From the NCBI GenBank assembly GCA_029931535.1, contig JAQPZY010001432.1:2498001-2562000 (forward strand): a DNA stretch of 64,000 bases, read 5' to 3'. The position numbers and the translations under genes were made by a program. This DNA comes from Margaritifera margaritifera. Its lineage: Eukaryota > Mollusca > Bivalvia > Unionida > Margaritiferidae. The notes under the pieces were generated by a model. The model saw only the letters and a program-made list of their open reading frames with translations. It did not search any database and was not told where the DNA came from. Shown here piece after piece: positions 48,538 to 60,570 of the stretch. Position 1 is the stretch's first letter; each line of letters begins with the position of its first letter.

Positions 48538-49559
48538 GATCAATTCTTTTTGCAAACAATTTATTCAGTAACTTTGCCTCATGTGTTGTTAAAGTGACTT
48601 TGCATAGGGTTACTAGTCATTGAATAATATGTACTGATATGATTGCTTTGCATACGCAGTGATTAGCTTGTGAAGTTGGTTTGAAAATGTTTTGTCTTTA
48701 TTCAGTGCTGGTTTGTTGCATTTTGGGTCTTTTAATCTCCCTAAACAACTACAGTGGTTTAGATCAGAAATACACCTATTAAAAAAAAATTGGCAGATAA
48801 ACTTCAAGATGGTTACAATAAATAATTTTGCCATATCCACAAGGGGCTGAAAACTTACAAACCCACCAACACAACCTAACAAGTATATGTTCCTGTTTTA
48901 GATTCAGGGAACAAATGCTGGAGATAAGTTTCGAAAATGCTCAAAATTGCATAAAATTATGGAAAGTTTCCAAAATAAATGCCATGATTTAAATGCTGTT
49001 TTTTTCTAAGTTATAGTCAAATACAGCTGAAAAAGAACTTAATAAATCTCCAATAATAAGTGCTTGACTCTAAATAACCAGCTTCTCACCATTAGGAAAA
49101 AATGTTGAAGATTGTGATTGAGTGGGGAACATCCTTTATTTGATATAGCAACACCCTTTTTCATGCCAAAAATCAACAAAATATATCAGTATGAACATTT
49201 TTGTAATATTCTATTAAATCCTGGAAATTCTGTGTCCTGTACACGAAACTTGTTATGATTCTTACACCATCTTGACCTCGGGTGTGTCATGAAGTTCGAT
49301 ATGTTGCTCCCTTGCATAATTCTTTGCCTGATGCAAACCTATATACATCCCTCCCTCTTAACTTGCAAGCAACAGGTCCATAAACATCAACTGCAGGATA
49401 AGTGACCGCACGGGATAGTATGGGAAACAAATTTTGGTTACCATTGAAGGGGGGAGGAGGAGTGTACTTGCAACTATCAATCATACTTGAGAATTATAAT
49501 CTCTTTTTTCCTACACAGTTATTTGTATAATGGAACTACTAATGTATCCTAGCTCTTAA
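48538..49559. other. Intron without recognised features
   Basis: AT-rich DNA with no supported gene or repeat. Confidence 0.5.
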
Positions 49560-50027
49560 GAAGTCAAATAAAGTACTCACAAATTCATGCACCAGTGAAC
49601 ATTTTTATTGCCTCTCTCCCATTAGAACAAGCAATTTAATGTTTTTAAGTTACCAAAAGTTCAAAATTTGATGAAGACCAAAAGTTTCATATTCTGTTTT
49701 CAATTAATCCCTTAAACATGTAGTTACAAAGTTGAGGTTACTCTCCCATAACATCATTAAGCACTATGGTTTGAATTAACCCTGCTAGCATGTGAAGACA
49801 TCTGTACTTGTGCTCTCATGTACATTTTTTATCGGGATTGTTTTAGAAAATAAAAAAGATTAAATTGTTTGTTCTAGTGGCAGTTGATTCAATATTTTTA
49901 CCTGTTTGTAATTACAACAATGTAATCAAGGTACTCTTATCAGTTTTAACTAATTACAATGTATAGTTTCTGTTGTGTACATTTGAAGTTCTGTGGCCAA
50001 ATTCATGCTGTAATGACCAAAACAGGC
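49560..50027. repeat. Partial second copy of the inverted-repeat element at 54400-56992
   Basis: Blocks such as TTGTTCTAGTGGCAGTT, ACAATGTATAGTTT and CATTTGAAGTTCTGTGGCC align in order with 54560-54935 and 56905-56985, without the 2 kb insert present there. It therefore gives a view of the site before that insertion. Its right end is cut by the fold-back element at 50028. Confidence 0.65.
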
Positions 50028-50247
50028 ACCGTATATACATGTGTATAAGCCGGGTCCACATGCAAACAACAGAGACCCTGATCTGCCGTCGCATAATGCG
50101 CCGGCAGATCAGGGTCTATGTTGTTTGTTCTAGTGATTAGTCCTTACAAACTGCATAGACCCAGATCTGCTGGCGCATTATGCGACGGCAGATCTGGGTC
50201 TATGCAGTTTGCAGTTAGTATGGGCTTATACGCGAGTATATACGGTA
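50028..50247. mobile_element. Fold-back element, best-preserved copy (220 bp, two internal hairpins)
   Basis: Terminal inverted repeats ACCGTATATACATGTGTATA and its partner TATACGCGAGTATATACGGT enclose two long palindromes. The first pairs AGACCCTGATCTGCCGTCGC with GCGCCGGCAGATCAGGGTCT; the second pairs CATAGACCCAGATCTGC with GCAGATCTGGGTCTATG. A short spacer (TCTAGTGATTAGTCCTTA) separates them. As single strand it should fold into a stem with two side hairpins. No coding capacity; TIR-type non-autonomous element of a family I cannot name. Confidence 0.95.
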
Positions 50248-50473
50248 TATGAACCTTAATGATTTGCATGAGAATGCATCATACAAGCATATATCTTTTA
50301 CAAGTATGTAGTGTGACGTGAAGTGCACACATTTGTATACCATTTCAGTGATCTGCATGTGAGTGCTGAAACAGTTGAACTAGTATGCACAGATGATGAA
50401 ACATAAAGAGTTTATGGCATATATGTGGAGTTCTTTATGTTTTTGATATCGTGGTGTGTATTATTGCAGTTAT

Positions 50474-50694
50474 TACTGAATATACTCGCCTATAATCCAG
50501 GTCCAAATGCAAAGAACATAGACCCTGATCTGCCATTGCATAATGTGCCAGCAGGTCAGGGTCTATGTTGTTTGTTCTACTGATTAGTCCCTACAAAGCG
50601 CATAGACTCAGATCTTCAAGCGCATTATGCGACAGCAGATCTGGGTCTATGCAGTCTGCAGTTGGTATCAGATTATATGCGAGTATATAGGGTA
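50474..50694. mobile_element. Fold-back element, full length
   Basis: It starts TACTGAATATACTCGCC and ends CGAGTATATAGGGTA, in the same orientation as the copies at 48317 and 50028. A few arm mismatches (CATAGACTCAGATCTTC) weaken the second hairpin. Confidence 0.92.
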
Positions 50695-50989
50695 AGTTGG
50701 GTTTTTTTCCCCATGGAAAATTCATCATCTGTGGTATTTAACATGGATTATATCATATGTTCAGTCATATCATTACTTTTAGTAAATGTGACATTTTTGA
50801 AAAAGAGAATTGCTTTTTCCAAAATGTATGTGAGCCTAACATAATAGATGCATTGTTACTAAATTTACTTTTTGAATGCTTGGGGGAACTGAAGATGTCC
50901 AGATTATTCCACACCAAGATTTTTCCATTTTAAAAATACAAAAGTAGTATTTTATCAACTACAATGTGTTAAATTGTGACACTGCACTC

Positions 50990-51480
50990 TTATTACAACT
51001 CTCCCTTGTTATAACACAGTAGTTGAGGTCCATAGCTACTGACTGCATTATTTACTGAACTGCGGTTTAGCCAGAATGATAGAAAATAATTTGATGAATG
51101 CATGTATGTGTGTTAGGGAGGGAGGCAGGGGGTAATAAACAAAATACCTGTCAAACGTGTAGTAATAATTTTACTTGATCTAAATCAAATATATTTTTGT
51201 CACATAGTAGTATTTTTGCATTTAATTTTATCAAATAATAATGTTTTAAAAAGGATAATAGGATATAATCCTAATTTACATGTTGTTTTCTTTCAACTCA
51301 AGTTGTCATACATTTGATAGACAAATTGAAGTACAAATGGTTTAATCTTGGTCACAGGGCTATTACAGTACTGTGTTATATCTGGAATTGTATTATAATG
51401 AAGGGCATTACAGGGCTATTACAGTACTGTGTTATATCTGGAATTGTATTATAATGAAGGGCATTATAACATTATAACAT
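50990..51480. repeat. Decayed TA-type inverted-repeat element with a 55-bp duplication
   Basis: ACTCTCCCTTGTTATAACAC on the left and GTTATATCTGGAATTGTATT on the right resemble the ends of the Tc1/mariner-like elements. The right block is duplicated in tandem (GGGCATTACAGGGCTATTAC joins the copies). Confidence 0.5.
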
Positions 51481-51721
51481 TATAATTGTTCACATTAGTT
51501 GTATTTGATCATATTTATCAAATGTTAAGGTACAAATTTAAGTTTTATTTGGGAAATTCAAATTAAATGTTTGACTTCAGTCAATATTGTATTTAGTTTT
51601 GACATACTTCAGTCAATATTGTATTTAGTTTTTCTTGCCTATATTACTACAGTATTCTCAGAACATTGAGCTGGTGTGTTACCTATATTAGAAAAAATAA
51701 CCTTTTTTTTTTTTTATATAG

Positions 51722-51736
51722 AAACCCTGTCTGAAG
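51722..51736 (+). CDS. Candidate CaMKII linker microexon (15 nt, phase 1-1)
   Basis: A 15-nt segment follows an acceptor with a run of thirteen T residues (ending TTTTTATATAG) and precedes the donor GAAG|GTAAAG. In phase 1 it encodes (E/K)TLSE plus the first base of the next codon, giving ...ETLSEGRKQEII when joined to the hub exon. Reading through the donor hits a stop within a few codons (GKDLE then stop), so only the spliced form makes sense. It begins about 90 bp before a long 45-bp minisatellite, whose growth could affect its splicing. Small size keeps confidence moderate. Confidence 0.45.
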
Positions 51737-51828
51737 GTAAAGACTTGGAATAAATCAAGTTATTTACCGTACTTGTATGTTTAGGTACAGCTTGTATCTG
51801 AAAAATCCTGATCAGTTTTTAGATCTGT

Positions 51829-54353
51829 GTGAACATATTTATCACAACTCCAACTACATCTTTATTGATTAGAAGAATGGAGAACATCACAACTCAAACT
51901 ACATCTTCATTGATTAGAAAAATGGAGAACATCATAACTCAAACTACATCTTCATTGATTAGAAAAATGGAGAACATCACAACTCAAACTACATCTTCAT
52001 TGGTTAGAAAAGTAGAGAACATCACAACTCCAACTACATCTTCATTGGTTAGAAAAATGGAGAACATCATAACTCCAACTACATCTTCATTGATTAGAAA
52101 AATGGAGAACATCACAACTCAAACTACATCTTCATTGATTAGAAAAATGGAGAACATCACAACTCCAACTACATCTTCATTGATTAGAAAAGTTGAGAAC
52201 ATCACAACTCCAGCTACATCTTCATTGATTAGAAAAGTGGAGAACATCATAACTCCAACTACATCTTCATTGATTAGAAAAGTAGAGAACATCATAACTC
52301 CAACTACATCTTCATTGATTAGAAAGTAGAGAACATCACAACTCCAACTACATCTTCATTGATTAGAAAAGTAGAGAACATCATAACTCCAACTACATCT
52401 TCATTGATTAGAAAAGTAGAGAACATCATAACTCCAACTACATCTTCATTGATTAGAAAATGGAGAACATCATAACTCCAACTACATCTTCATTGATTAG
52501 AAAAGTGGAGAACATCATAACTCCAACTACATCTTCATTGATTAGAAAAGTGGAGAACATCATAACTCCAACTACATCTTCATTGATTAGAAAGTAGAGA
52601 ACATCACAACTCCAACTACATCTTCATTGATTAGAAAGTAGAGAACATCACAACTCCAACTACATCTTCATTGATTAGAAAATGGAGAACATCACAACTC
52701 CAACTACATCTTCATTGATTAGAAAAATGGAGAACATCACAACTCAAACTACATCTTCATTGGTTAGAAAAATGGTGAACATCACAACTCCAACTACATC
52801 TTCGTTGATTAGAAAAGTAGAGAACATAATAACTCCAACTACATCTTCATTGATTAGAAAAGTAGAGAACATCATAACTCCAACTACATCTTCATTGATT
52901 AGAAAAGTAGAGAACATCACAGCTCCAACTACATATTCATTGATTAGAAAAGTAGAGAACATCATAACTCCAACTACATATTCATTGATTAGAAAATAGA
53001 GAACATCACAACTCCAACTACATCTTCATTGATTAGAAAAATAGCGAACATCACAACTCCAACTACATCTTCATTGATTAGAAAAGTGGAGAACATCATA
53101 ACTCCAACTACATCTTCATTGATTAGAAAAGTAGAGAACATCACAGCTCCAACTACATCTTCATCGATTAGGAAAGTGGAGAACATCATAACTCCAACTA
53201 CATTTTCATTGATTAGAAAAGTAGAGAACATCACAACTCCAACTACATCTTCATTGATTAGAAAAGTAGAGAACATCACAGCTCCCAACTACATCTTCAT
53301 TGATTAGAAAAGTAGAGAACATCACAACTCCAACTACATCTTCATTGATTAGAAAAGTAGAGAACATCACAACTCCAACTACATCTTCATTGATTAGAAA
53401 ATGGAGAACATCACAACACCAACTACATCTTCATTGATTAGAAAAGCAGAGAACATCACAACTCCAACTACATCTTCATTGATTAGAAAAGTAGAGAACA
53501 TCACAACTCCAACTACATCTTCATTGATTAGAAAAGTAGAGAACATCATAAATCCAACTACATCTTCATTGCTTAGAAAAGTAGAGAATATCACAACTCC
53601 AACTACATCTTCATTGATTAGAAAAATGGAGAACATCATAACTCCAACTACATCTTCATTGATTAGAAAAGTAGAGAACATCACAACTCCAACTACATCT
53701 TCATTGATTAGAAATGTAGAGAACATCAGAACTCAAACTACATCTTCATTGATTAGAAAAGTAGAGAACATCACAACTCCAACTACATCTTCATTGATTC
53801 GAAAAGTAGAGAACATCACAACTCCAACTACATCGTCATTGATTAGAAAAGTAGAGAACATCACAACTCCAACTACATCTTTATTGATTAGAAAATGGAG
53901 AATATCACAACTCCAGCTACATCTTCATTGATTAGAAAAATGGAGAACATCATAACTCCAACTACATCTTCATTGATTAGAAAAGTAGAGAACATCACAA
54001 CTCCAACTACATCTTCATTGATTAGAAAAGTAGAGAACATCACAACTCCAACTACATCTTCATTGATTTAAAAAGTAGAGAACATCACAACTCCAACTAC
54101 ATCTTCATTGATTAGAAAAATGGAGAATATCACAACTCCAACTACATCTTCATTGATTAGAAAAGTAGAGAACAACACAACTCCAACTACATCTTCATTG
54201 ATTAGAAAAGTAGAGAACATCACAACTCCAACTACATCTTCATTGATTTAAAAAGTAGAGAACATCACAGCTCCCAACTACATCTTCATTGATTAGAAAA
54301 ATGGAGAACATCATAACTCCAACTACATCTTCATTGATTAGAAAAATAGAAAA
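51829..54353 (+). repeat. 45-bp minisatellite, about 56 copies
   Basis: The unit is AACATCACAACTCCAACTAC then ATCTTCATTGATTAGAAAAG and TAGAG. Because the period is 15 codons, runs without indels leave long frames on both strands: ENITTPTTSSLIRKV on + and NEDVVGVVMFSTFLI on -. Copies of 43 or 44 bp break the frame repeatedly (for example near 52320 and 52460), which argues against coding. It begins about 90 bp after the 15-nt microexon. Confidence 0.95.
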
Positions 54354-54399
54354 TATTTTTCATTTACTATTCAATCCCTGCAGAGTATCTAATAATTAA

Positions 54400-56992
54400 G
54401 ATTTATGTACCCATTTTGGTCATTACATCATGTATTTTGGCCATATGACTTCAAATGAACACAGCAGAAAATATGCATTATAATTAATTCTAACTGATTG
54501 GAGTTACATAGAGTACATTATTGTAATTACAAATAGTTAAAAATGTTTAATCAACTGCCAATACAGTTAAATAATTGTTTTTAGTTTCTGAAACTTCACC
54601 AAAAATTGACTACCATTAGGTCCAAAATCGTTCACATTTTTTTTGACCCCTGAAACATGTGCAGTTGTAAAGTTGAGTGTACACACTTTAACATGACTGA
54701 CAGCTGTGGTTTCAATACATGACCACGATCGTATGAAGATGTGTGCATATGCTTTCCTGTACATTTATAGAAGTTCTTTCAAAATAGCTTTAAAATGTTT
54801 TAGACTTTTGTAATTTTTTATTGAGGTTAGAAACTAACAAGAAATAAATTGGTTGTTCTAGTGGCAGTTTGTGAAGTATTTCCTATTAGCAGTTACCATA
54901 ATGTATTCTAGATAATCCAGTCAGTTAGAATTACCCGTATTTACCGTATATCTTGGGACACCGTATATCTTGGGACACCATAAATTTATTTTTAAAGTAA
55001 TTTTTTTGTGCACTGTATGTTCTGGGACAGATCGTTTTTTTCGAGTCGTAAGTTGTGGGACACCTTTTGAATCATAATATCGATAGCTTAGCTGGTAAAA
55101 AAATGCACTCAAACTTATATTTTATTACATAAATAAAATAAAAACCGCTGTCAGTGTTGTTTGTTTACACTTTTCTTCTTAACTGCAAACTTTTGAAGAA
55201 CAAATTTTGATAAATATATGGGCAATATAGGAGACTAGATGTTTGCACTACGTACAAAATACGTGCAAGTCGGAGCAACCTGTACTTGTATTATAATTTG
55301 TTTTACTGTATAAACACTGTTTGATGCAGTAAAAGTTTTGAGTTGATTTATATTTGCCTTTTTCATAAGCCAGATCTAATTCCCAAGTAATATTTCCTCA
55401 GTTATCTGCCAGTGCAAACCCTTTAGCTTGTAAAGGCAGCCTCACTTTGTTTTCCCAACCCTTTGATCGAGCTCACTTTGTTTTCGTAACCCTTTGATCG
55501 AGCCGCAAAGTTGATACTTGTTCATTGTTCAGTGCCAAGTAGAGTCCTATATTAAGCTGACAGAATTTATTTGAACTTCCTGTGATCATGCCGCACAATT
55601 GACGCCGGTTCAGTGAATACTGCTAAAAAGAAATCAAAGCCGGCTTCCCTTGCTCGACCGACTTTGTATATAAAAAATCTGCACACTTAAAAGAATCCAA
55701 AGTCGGCTTCCAGGGTCTGCTTGCTTACTACAAACTTATCCATCACGGCTGAGATGTATAATGTGGTTTATTTTGTTTTATTTGTATTCCCCTTTATATA
55801 TGCTAAAATAGTACGGTAACAATGAATGTGAGGAGTCACTTTTATTGTAACAATGTGTGATAAGTTTTCCATTCAAACTGTTCCATTGTTTCAATTTATT
55901 TTCGAAATTGCTGTGAATACCGGTAAAAAGAAACCAGAGTCGGCTTCCCTAGGTCGGCCTACTCTGTATATAAAAAATCTGCATACTTGAAAGAATCCAA
56001 AGTCGGCTTCAAGGGGTCGGCTTGCTTTGTAATAAAATAATCTTTGTATTTGATAGCCGAAGTCTCTACCAGGTGTGTTTATTCACCACCCAAGCATCTA
56101 TTGTTTGCCACCTGTCATTATAATTGATGTTTGCAGGGTAAATACATGGGTGCAACATCATACACAGCATTAATTGTCTTTAAGAATATTTTTTTTGTAC
56201 AAGGGTAACCCATGCTAGCAAAAATGTTGTCATTTTCACTCACAGTCAATGTATTTACTAATAATGATTTTTATTTGCGAAATATTATTACATTGTTAAC
56301 CTGGATATAATACACTCTTGGTTATTTTGCACCATACACCGGATCATGCGTGAATTGCTGATGCCTTCAAGCAATCGGTTATTTCTCGGTCTCTCTCTCT
56401 TTCTATTGTTTGTGATTTTGCTGGATCCAATTTTCAGTTTGATAATATACCGGTATTCAAACTTCTTAGGACAGCCAAACATGATTTGTTTATCTATATT
56501 CACGTCAATAAAATAATGTGTCAATGTTGTTACCGGACATAATCTATACACACGACCGGTACTCTACATTACCAGACCATGTCGTGTTAGTGGATAAGTT
56601 AGTGATAGTGGATACGTTTGTGTCTTTTATACATAAATTGCTTATGAAGAACAAAAAAGAGGAATAAAAAAGAACAGTACAAGGTTAGTTTCTTTCAGTT
56701 TATTATCAAATAAACGTTAAATTTACCTACCTTATTGTAACATGAAGTGCTGGGGGGGGGGGGGGCAGCAAATTAAACACAATTTGTTTCGGTTCTTAAG
56801 TTCTGGGACATATGATCTAGTTGGAAAAAAGTTTAACCATAAGTTATGGGACAGGAAAAAAATCATTTATTTTATCTTGTCCCAAGATATGCGGTACATA
56901 CGGTAACTACAATGTATAGTTTATACTTTGCTCATTTGAAGTCATATGGCCCAAATACATAGTGTAATGACTGAACTGAGTACATAAACCAT
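54400..56992. mobile_element. Inverted-repeat element (~150-bp arms) containing a nested ~2 kb insert
   Basis: The left arm (TTTATGTACCCATTTTGGTC, TTTTGGCCATATGACTTCAA, TTCTAACTGATTGGAG) pairs with the right arm (CAGTCAGTTAGAATTA before the insert; TTTGAAGTCATATGGCC, TGAGTACATAAA after it). Without the insert the element would be about 620 bp. Confidence 0.7.
54932..56906. mobile_element. ~2 kb element with TIR reading ...ATATCTTGGGACA, nested
   Basis: The left end TTACCCGTATTTACCGTATA...CTTGGGACA is the imperfect inverse of the right end TGTCCCAAGATATGCGGTAC...ACGGTAA. Subterminal copies of AAGTT(G/C/A)TGGGACA occur at both sides. Inside, a ~110-bp block with GTCGGCTTCC and TATATAAAAAATCTGCA is duplicated (near 55612 and 55914). 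No transposase frame seen. The target-site duplication is unclear. Confidence 0.75.
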
Positions 56993-57753
56993 AAGTGTAC
57001 CTGCTGTCCATCTCTAGAGAGCTGAGGGATCCCGCTAGAGGAGTAAGATCGGATTTCAAATTCATTTCAAGTGGCCATTACTGACCAGCTTGGAGCTCTG
57101 CCCCACTCACTCATATAGGCTTAATATGCCATCCACTTCGATTTCTATCTTTCCTGATCTGGGCCTTTATAATTTAAAATATGTTAAAAAAAGCGTATAG
57201 AAATTTGCTCAAATTTTTGCCCGGTTGTATAGATGATGAGATATGGATAGTCCCAACTTTTGTATACTTTACTGTATTCACTGAGATTCCTGTCTCCTCT
57301 TGCTCTAGGGACCAGTGAACCTTCTCAGTTCTGCACTTAACAACAGTTATTGAGTCTTAATCTTGATTGCATTGATCTTTAGACCCGCACTTTTTTGGTG
57401 GTATCCTTTCTCAAATCTGGGTCACATTCCTGTTCTGAATTGTGTTCCAAAAAAGAATCTTTATTAGTGATATGTGGTAGTTCAAACGTTCAAATTTTAG
57501 GTCTTCAGGACAGCACTTATGATCAAACATGGCTGATATAACAGGTAAGCAGTTTATTGAATATTTTAACAACATCTATATCTGTTAGGAGCCAATTATT
57601 CAATTTATCTGCAGCAGGAAAACACCCAGATTCTTAATCTACTTCACTCATCTCAATAAACTCTACCATTGTTTGAAGTTGAATCAGCACTAGTAATATT
57701 TCAAGTTAGTGTGGTGTCCATATTTTTACCCTGGAGATCTGGAGCATCTAGTA
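56993..57753. other. Intron, little content
   Basis: A consensus donor CAG|GTAAGC at 57545 follows a possible exon at 57503-57544, but every frame of it contains a stop (see findings). Otherwise nothing recognised. Confidence 0.45.
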
Positions 57754-59222
57754 TACCACTCCCTCGATAACTCGCGCCCGGATAACTCGCGAACCCACTT
57801 GTAACGCGGGATCAGGCGTGGATCCCATATTTTTTTAATACTAGAAAATAATAAAAAAATTCGTAAATGCAACCTTGGTATATCGCTTGTATTATCGTCA
57901 AAAACAGTGGTTAGTACCCGGAAATTTGAATCAGCGTCCTGAAATTCTCAACTTTTAAAAAGAAGTCATTTATTTTGTTCAATTTTCTTTTCAAACAACA
58001 TTCTCAGTACACTGTAAATAACAATATTCAACGAAATTTCGATCAATGAAAATGTCATTAATGCCTACTGGTGGCAACACTTTACAAAATAAATACAATT
58101 AAATAAGTTTTGTCAAATGAAATTTGTGTTTTAGTTCCATCTTTTAATTCGGTTTCAGTGTAATCATCATAAATGCAGTATGCCCTCTTGTATTCAAATG
58201 TGAAAAATATCATTCAACCATCACAGTTATGTCCGCAAGCGTTTCCGTGTGAACCTAATTAAGTGCCGACCGTTTTTTTGTTATTTTTAATCTCCAACTT
58301 GCGGAAGTATTTGTTGTTGTTACACTCAATTAAAAGCAGGCCTGCTTTGCGTTATCACGTTAATTACATCTTTTGTGTCAAATCAAATAAAGGAGATGGA
58401 ATAAAAGAAAAGTTAAAAGGCGTGCAAATCCTACATGTGTAAGAGCTAGCGGTCACAGCTGTGTGTCAGGTCAACTCATTTCAATTTTTCAATCGAACAC
58501 TTATAAATATTATTATGTAAGCAATATAATTAAGGTACCTTAAATTAGCCTACTCATTCACAAATGTGATCAAAGATAGTAAGGCAACCAAGCAAAATGA
58601 GTACTTGGTGAATAAAAAGCTTTGTTTCACAGAATGGTTCATTAGGGAGAAGCAAGTTCCAGAGTTGTACTGAACTTAAATTTCTAAATTACCACTTAGA
58701 GATTTCCTCAGGGATGAGAAAATGTTTCTATTACTTGCAATGAAATCATGGCATCCTTATTTTATTAAAAGAACAATAAATAAATAGAGTTTCTACGTTA
58801 ACAGTTGTTTCACGAAATATATATCCCTAGTTTTTGTAAAAAAAGGAATCTTGTTTTGTTGTGAGTCATATAATATACAATGTATTCATGTACACGTGTT
58901 GTTGAAACTGCTTGGACTAATGTTGTTAACGATCTTTCAGCAGTTAGGTATCTTGAAAAAAAGGGTAATTTATACAAAAAAGCAGACAACTACATTAGAA
59001 AAAAGTTCTTTATTGACAATTATTCCCAATGCAATTATAAAACAATTATTCAGCCATTAAACAGCCCCGTTACCCCCCTGCACATTGGTTTTCTCGATAA
59101 CCAGCAGGGATGGCATCCCCTTCTTAATTTTTTTTTAGGTCCCTTGGTAACTCGTGCCCCGCTTATAGTGCAGTCTATGTTTTTGGACCCCGTTGTGCAT
59201 GAGTTCTCGAGGGAGAGGTGTA
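57754..59222 (+). mobile_element. ~1.47 kb element with TA target site, copy 3 of the 920/6345 family
   Basis: The left end TACCACTCCCTCGATAACTC and right end GAGTTCTCGAGGGAGAGGTG, followed by TA, are inverted repeats. CCTCGATAACTCG-type ends are usual for pogo/Tigger-like members of the Tc1/mariner superfamily. It is the longest of the three copies and the only one with both ends. A 130-codon frame at 58880-59272 crosses its right end and is not convincing as transposase. Confidence 0.7.
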
Positions 59223-59479
59223 CTAATTTTCATAATCTAAATGTAGGCAATGTACTTGTACACATTCCCTAATCTACTGGTATTTAAAATGAATGACCTG
59301 ACTATATTACATTCTTCTCTCTTCATCCAGAGTTCAATCTGATTAAAATCTAGATCTCCAACATGACAGAGATCTGACAGGCACCCATAAAACTTCATGT
59401 TCTGGTGACCTTTGAATTTCTGGTCCACGGTCCACTTATATTTGTAGCCTATCGGATTAATCATTGAATTTTGTGTTAG

Positions 59480-60570
59480 GGAGAGTTGTATGGATGGTCG
59501 TATTGAGATTGGGTTTGCATATGGGCTCAGAGACTGCCCTATTGATTCTAATGCCTAGAGGTCAAAGGTCAAGGTCACAGGAGCTAAAATTATCATTTTG
59601 AATTCCATATGATACATCTATTTTCCTCAAGTTTCCCACACCCAATTTTTATATGCCTGTCTTAAGTTGGGCATATTATGTTGTGGCATTGTCTGTCTGT
59701 CCGGTAATGTTTGTCTGGCCCACAACTCTTTAATGGGTGTTGAGATTTTCATGAAACGTTGCCCAGTTATATATCATGACTGAACAGTTTTGCATACTGT
59801 AGCCCCGCCCCCCCCCCCCCCCCCTTTCACAGTCAAGGTCACAGCAAGAGTAAATCTAATTTTGTGACTTATTGTCTGGAGTATAACTATTGAACCCCTG
59901 AAGATATTTTGATGAAACATTGCCCAGGTATATATCACCAGGCTCCCTGCCTTAAGGTTAAGGTCATGGCAAGGGAAAATGTAAGTCTCAGATCTGTATC
60001 TTTGTCTGGAGCAAAACTTTTGAACCACTGAAATATTTTAATGATACTTTGCTCATGTATATATATTATGACTAGATGTTGTGTTGCATTCCATAGCCAG
60101 GCCCCCTGCCTCAAGGTCAAGGTTACAGCAATGGAAAATGTAACTCTGTGACTTTTATATTTGTCTAGAGTATAACTTTTGAGCCACTGAAGATATTTTA
60201 ATGAAACTTTAACGAATGGTGAGTCACATACCCGATCCACGCTCTCTGTTATGGGGTTAAAGTCATAGCAAAGGAAAATTAACTCCATCATGTATCCTTA
60301 TCTGGAGTATAACTTTTGAACCATTGAAGATATTTGAATTAAACTTTAGCCTGTTATATATCTCTGCTTGACAGTTTCTCACATATTTACAGTCATACTC
60401 CCTGCCATCAAGGTCAGGGTCACAACAAGGGATAATGTAAATCAGCGACTTGTTTCCTTATTCAGGTTGTCTCTTTTAACTGCAACAGATTTTGATTAAA
60501 CTTTACCCAGGTCCACAACTTATCATACAATAGTCATGTTCCCAGCTTAAAGGTCAATGTCATTAGTAGG
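59480..60570 (+). repeat. ~150-170-bp degenerate array with TCAAGGTCA motifs
   Basis: About six units have TGTCTGGAGTATAACTTTTG, AACCACTGAAGATATTTTAA, TGAAACTTT-GCCCAG, a TATATATCA-like block and CTGCC(T)CAAGGTCAAGGTCAC. A C run at 59804-59823 interrupts one unit. Open frames on both strands are period artefacts. Confidence 0.8.

Noticed and set aside
51829..53931. Long + strand frames of 166, 105 and 176 codons with a repeated ENITTPTTSSLIRK motif
   Set aside because: They follow from a 45-bp period; the opposite strand is equally open, and 43/44-bp copies break the frame many times. No splice context ties them to CaMKII.
58880..59272. 130-codon frame near the end of the 1.47 kb element, with an AWTNV-like stretch recalling pogo transposases
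   Set aside because: Too short and not clearly similar; it crosses the terminal repeat and the sister copies are not open.
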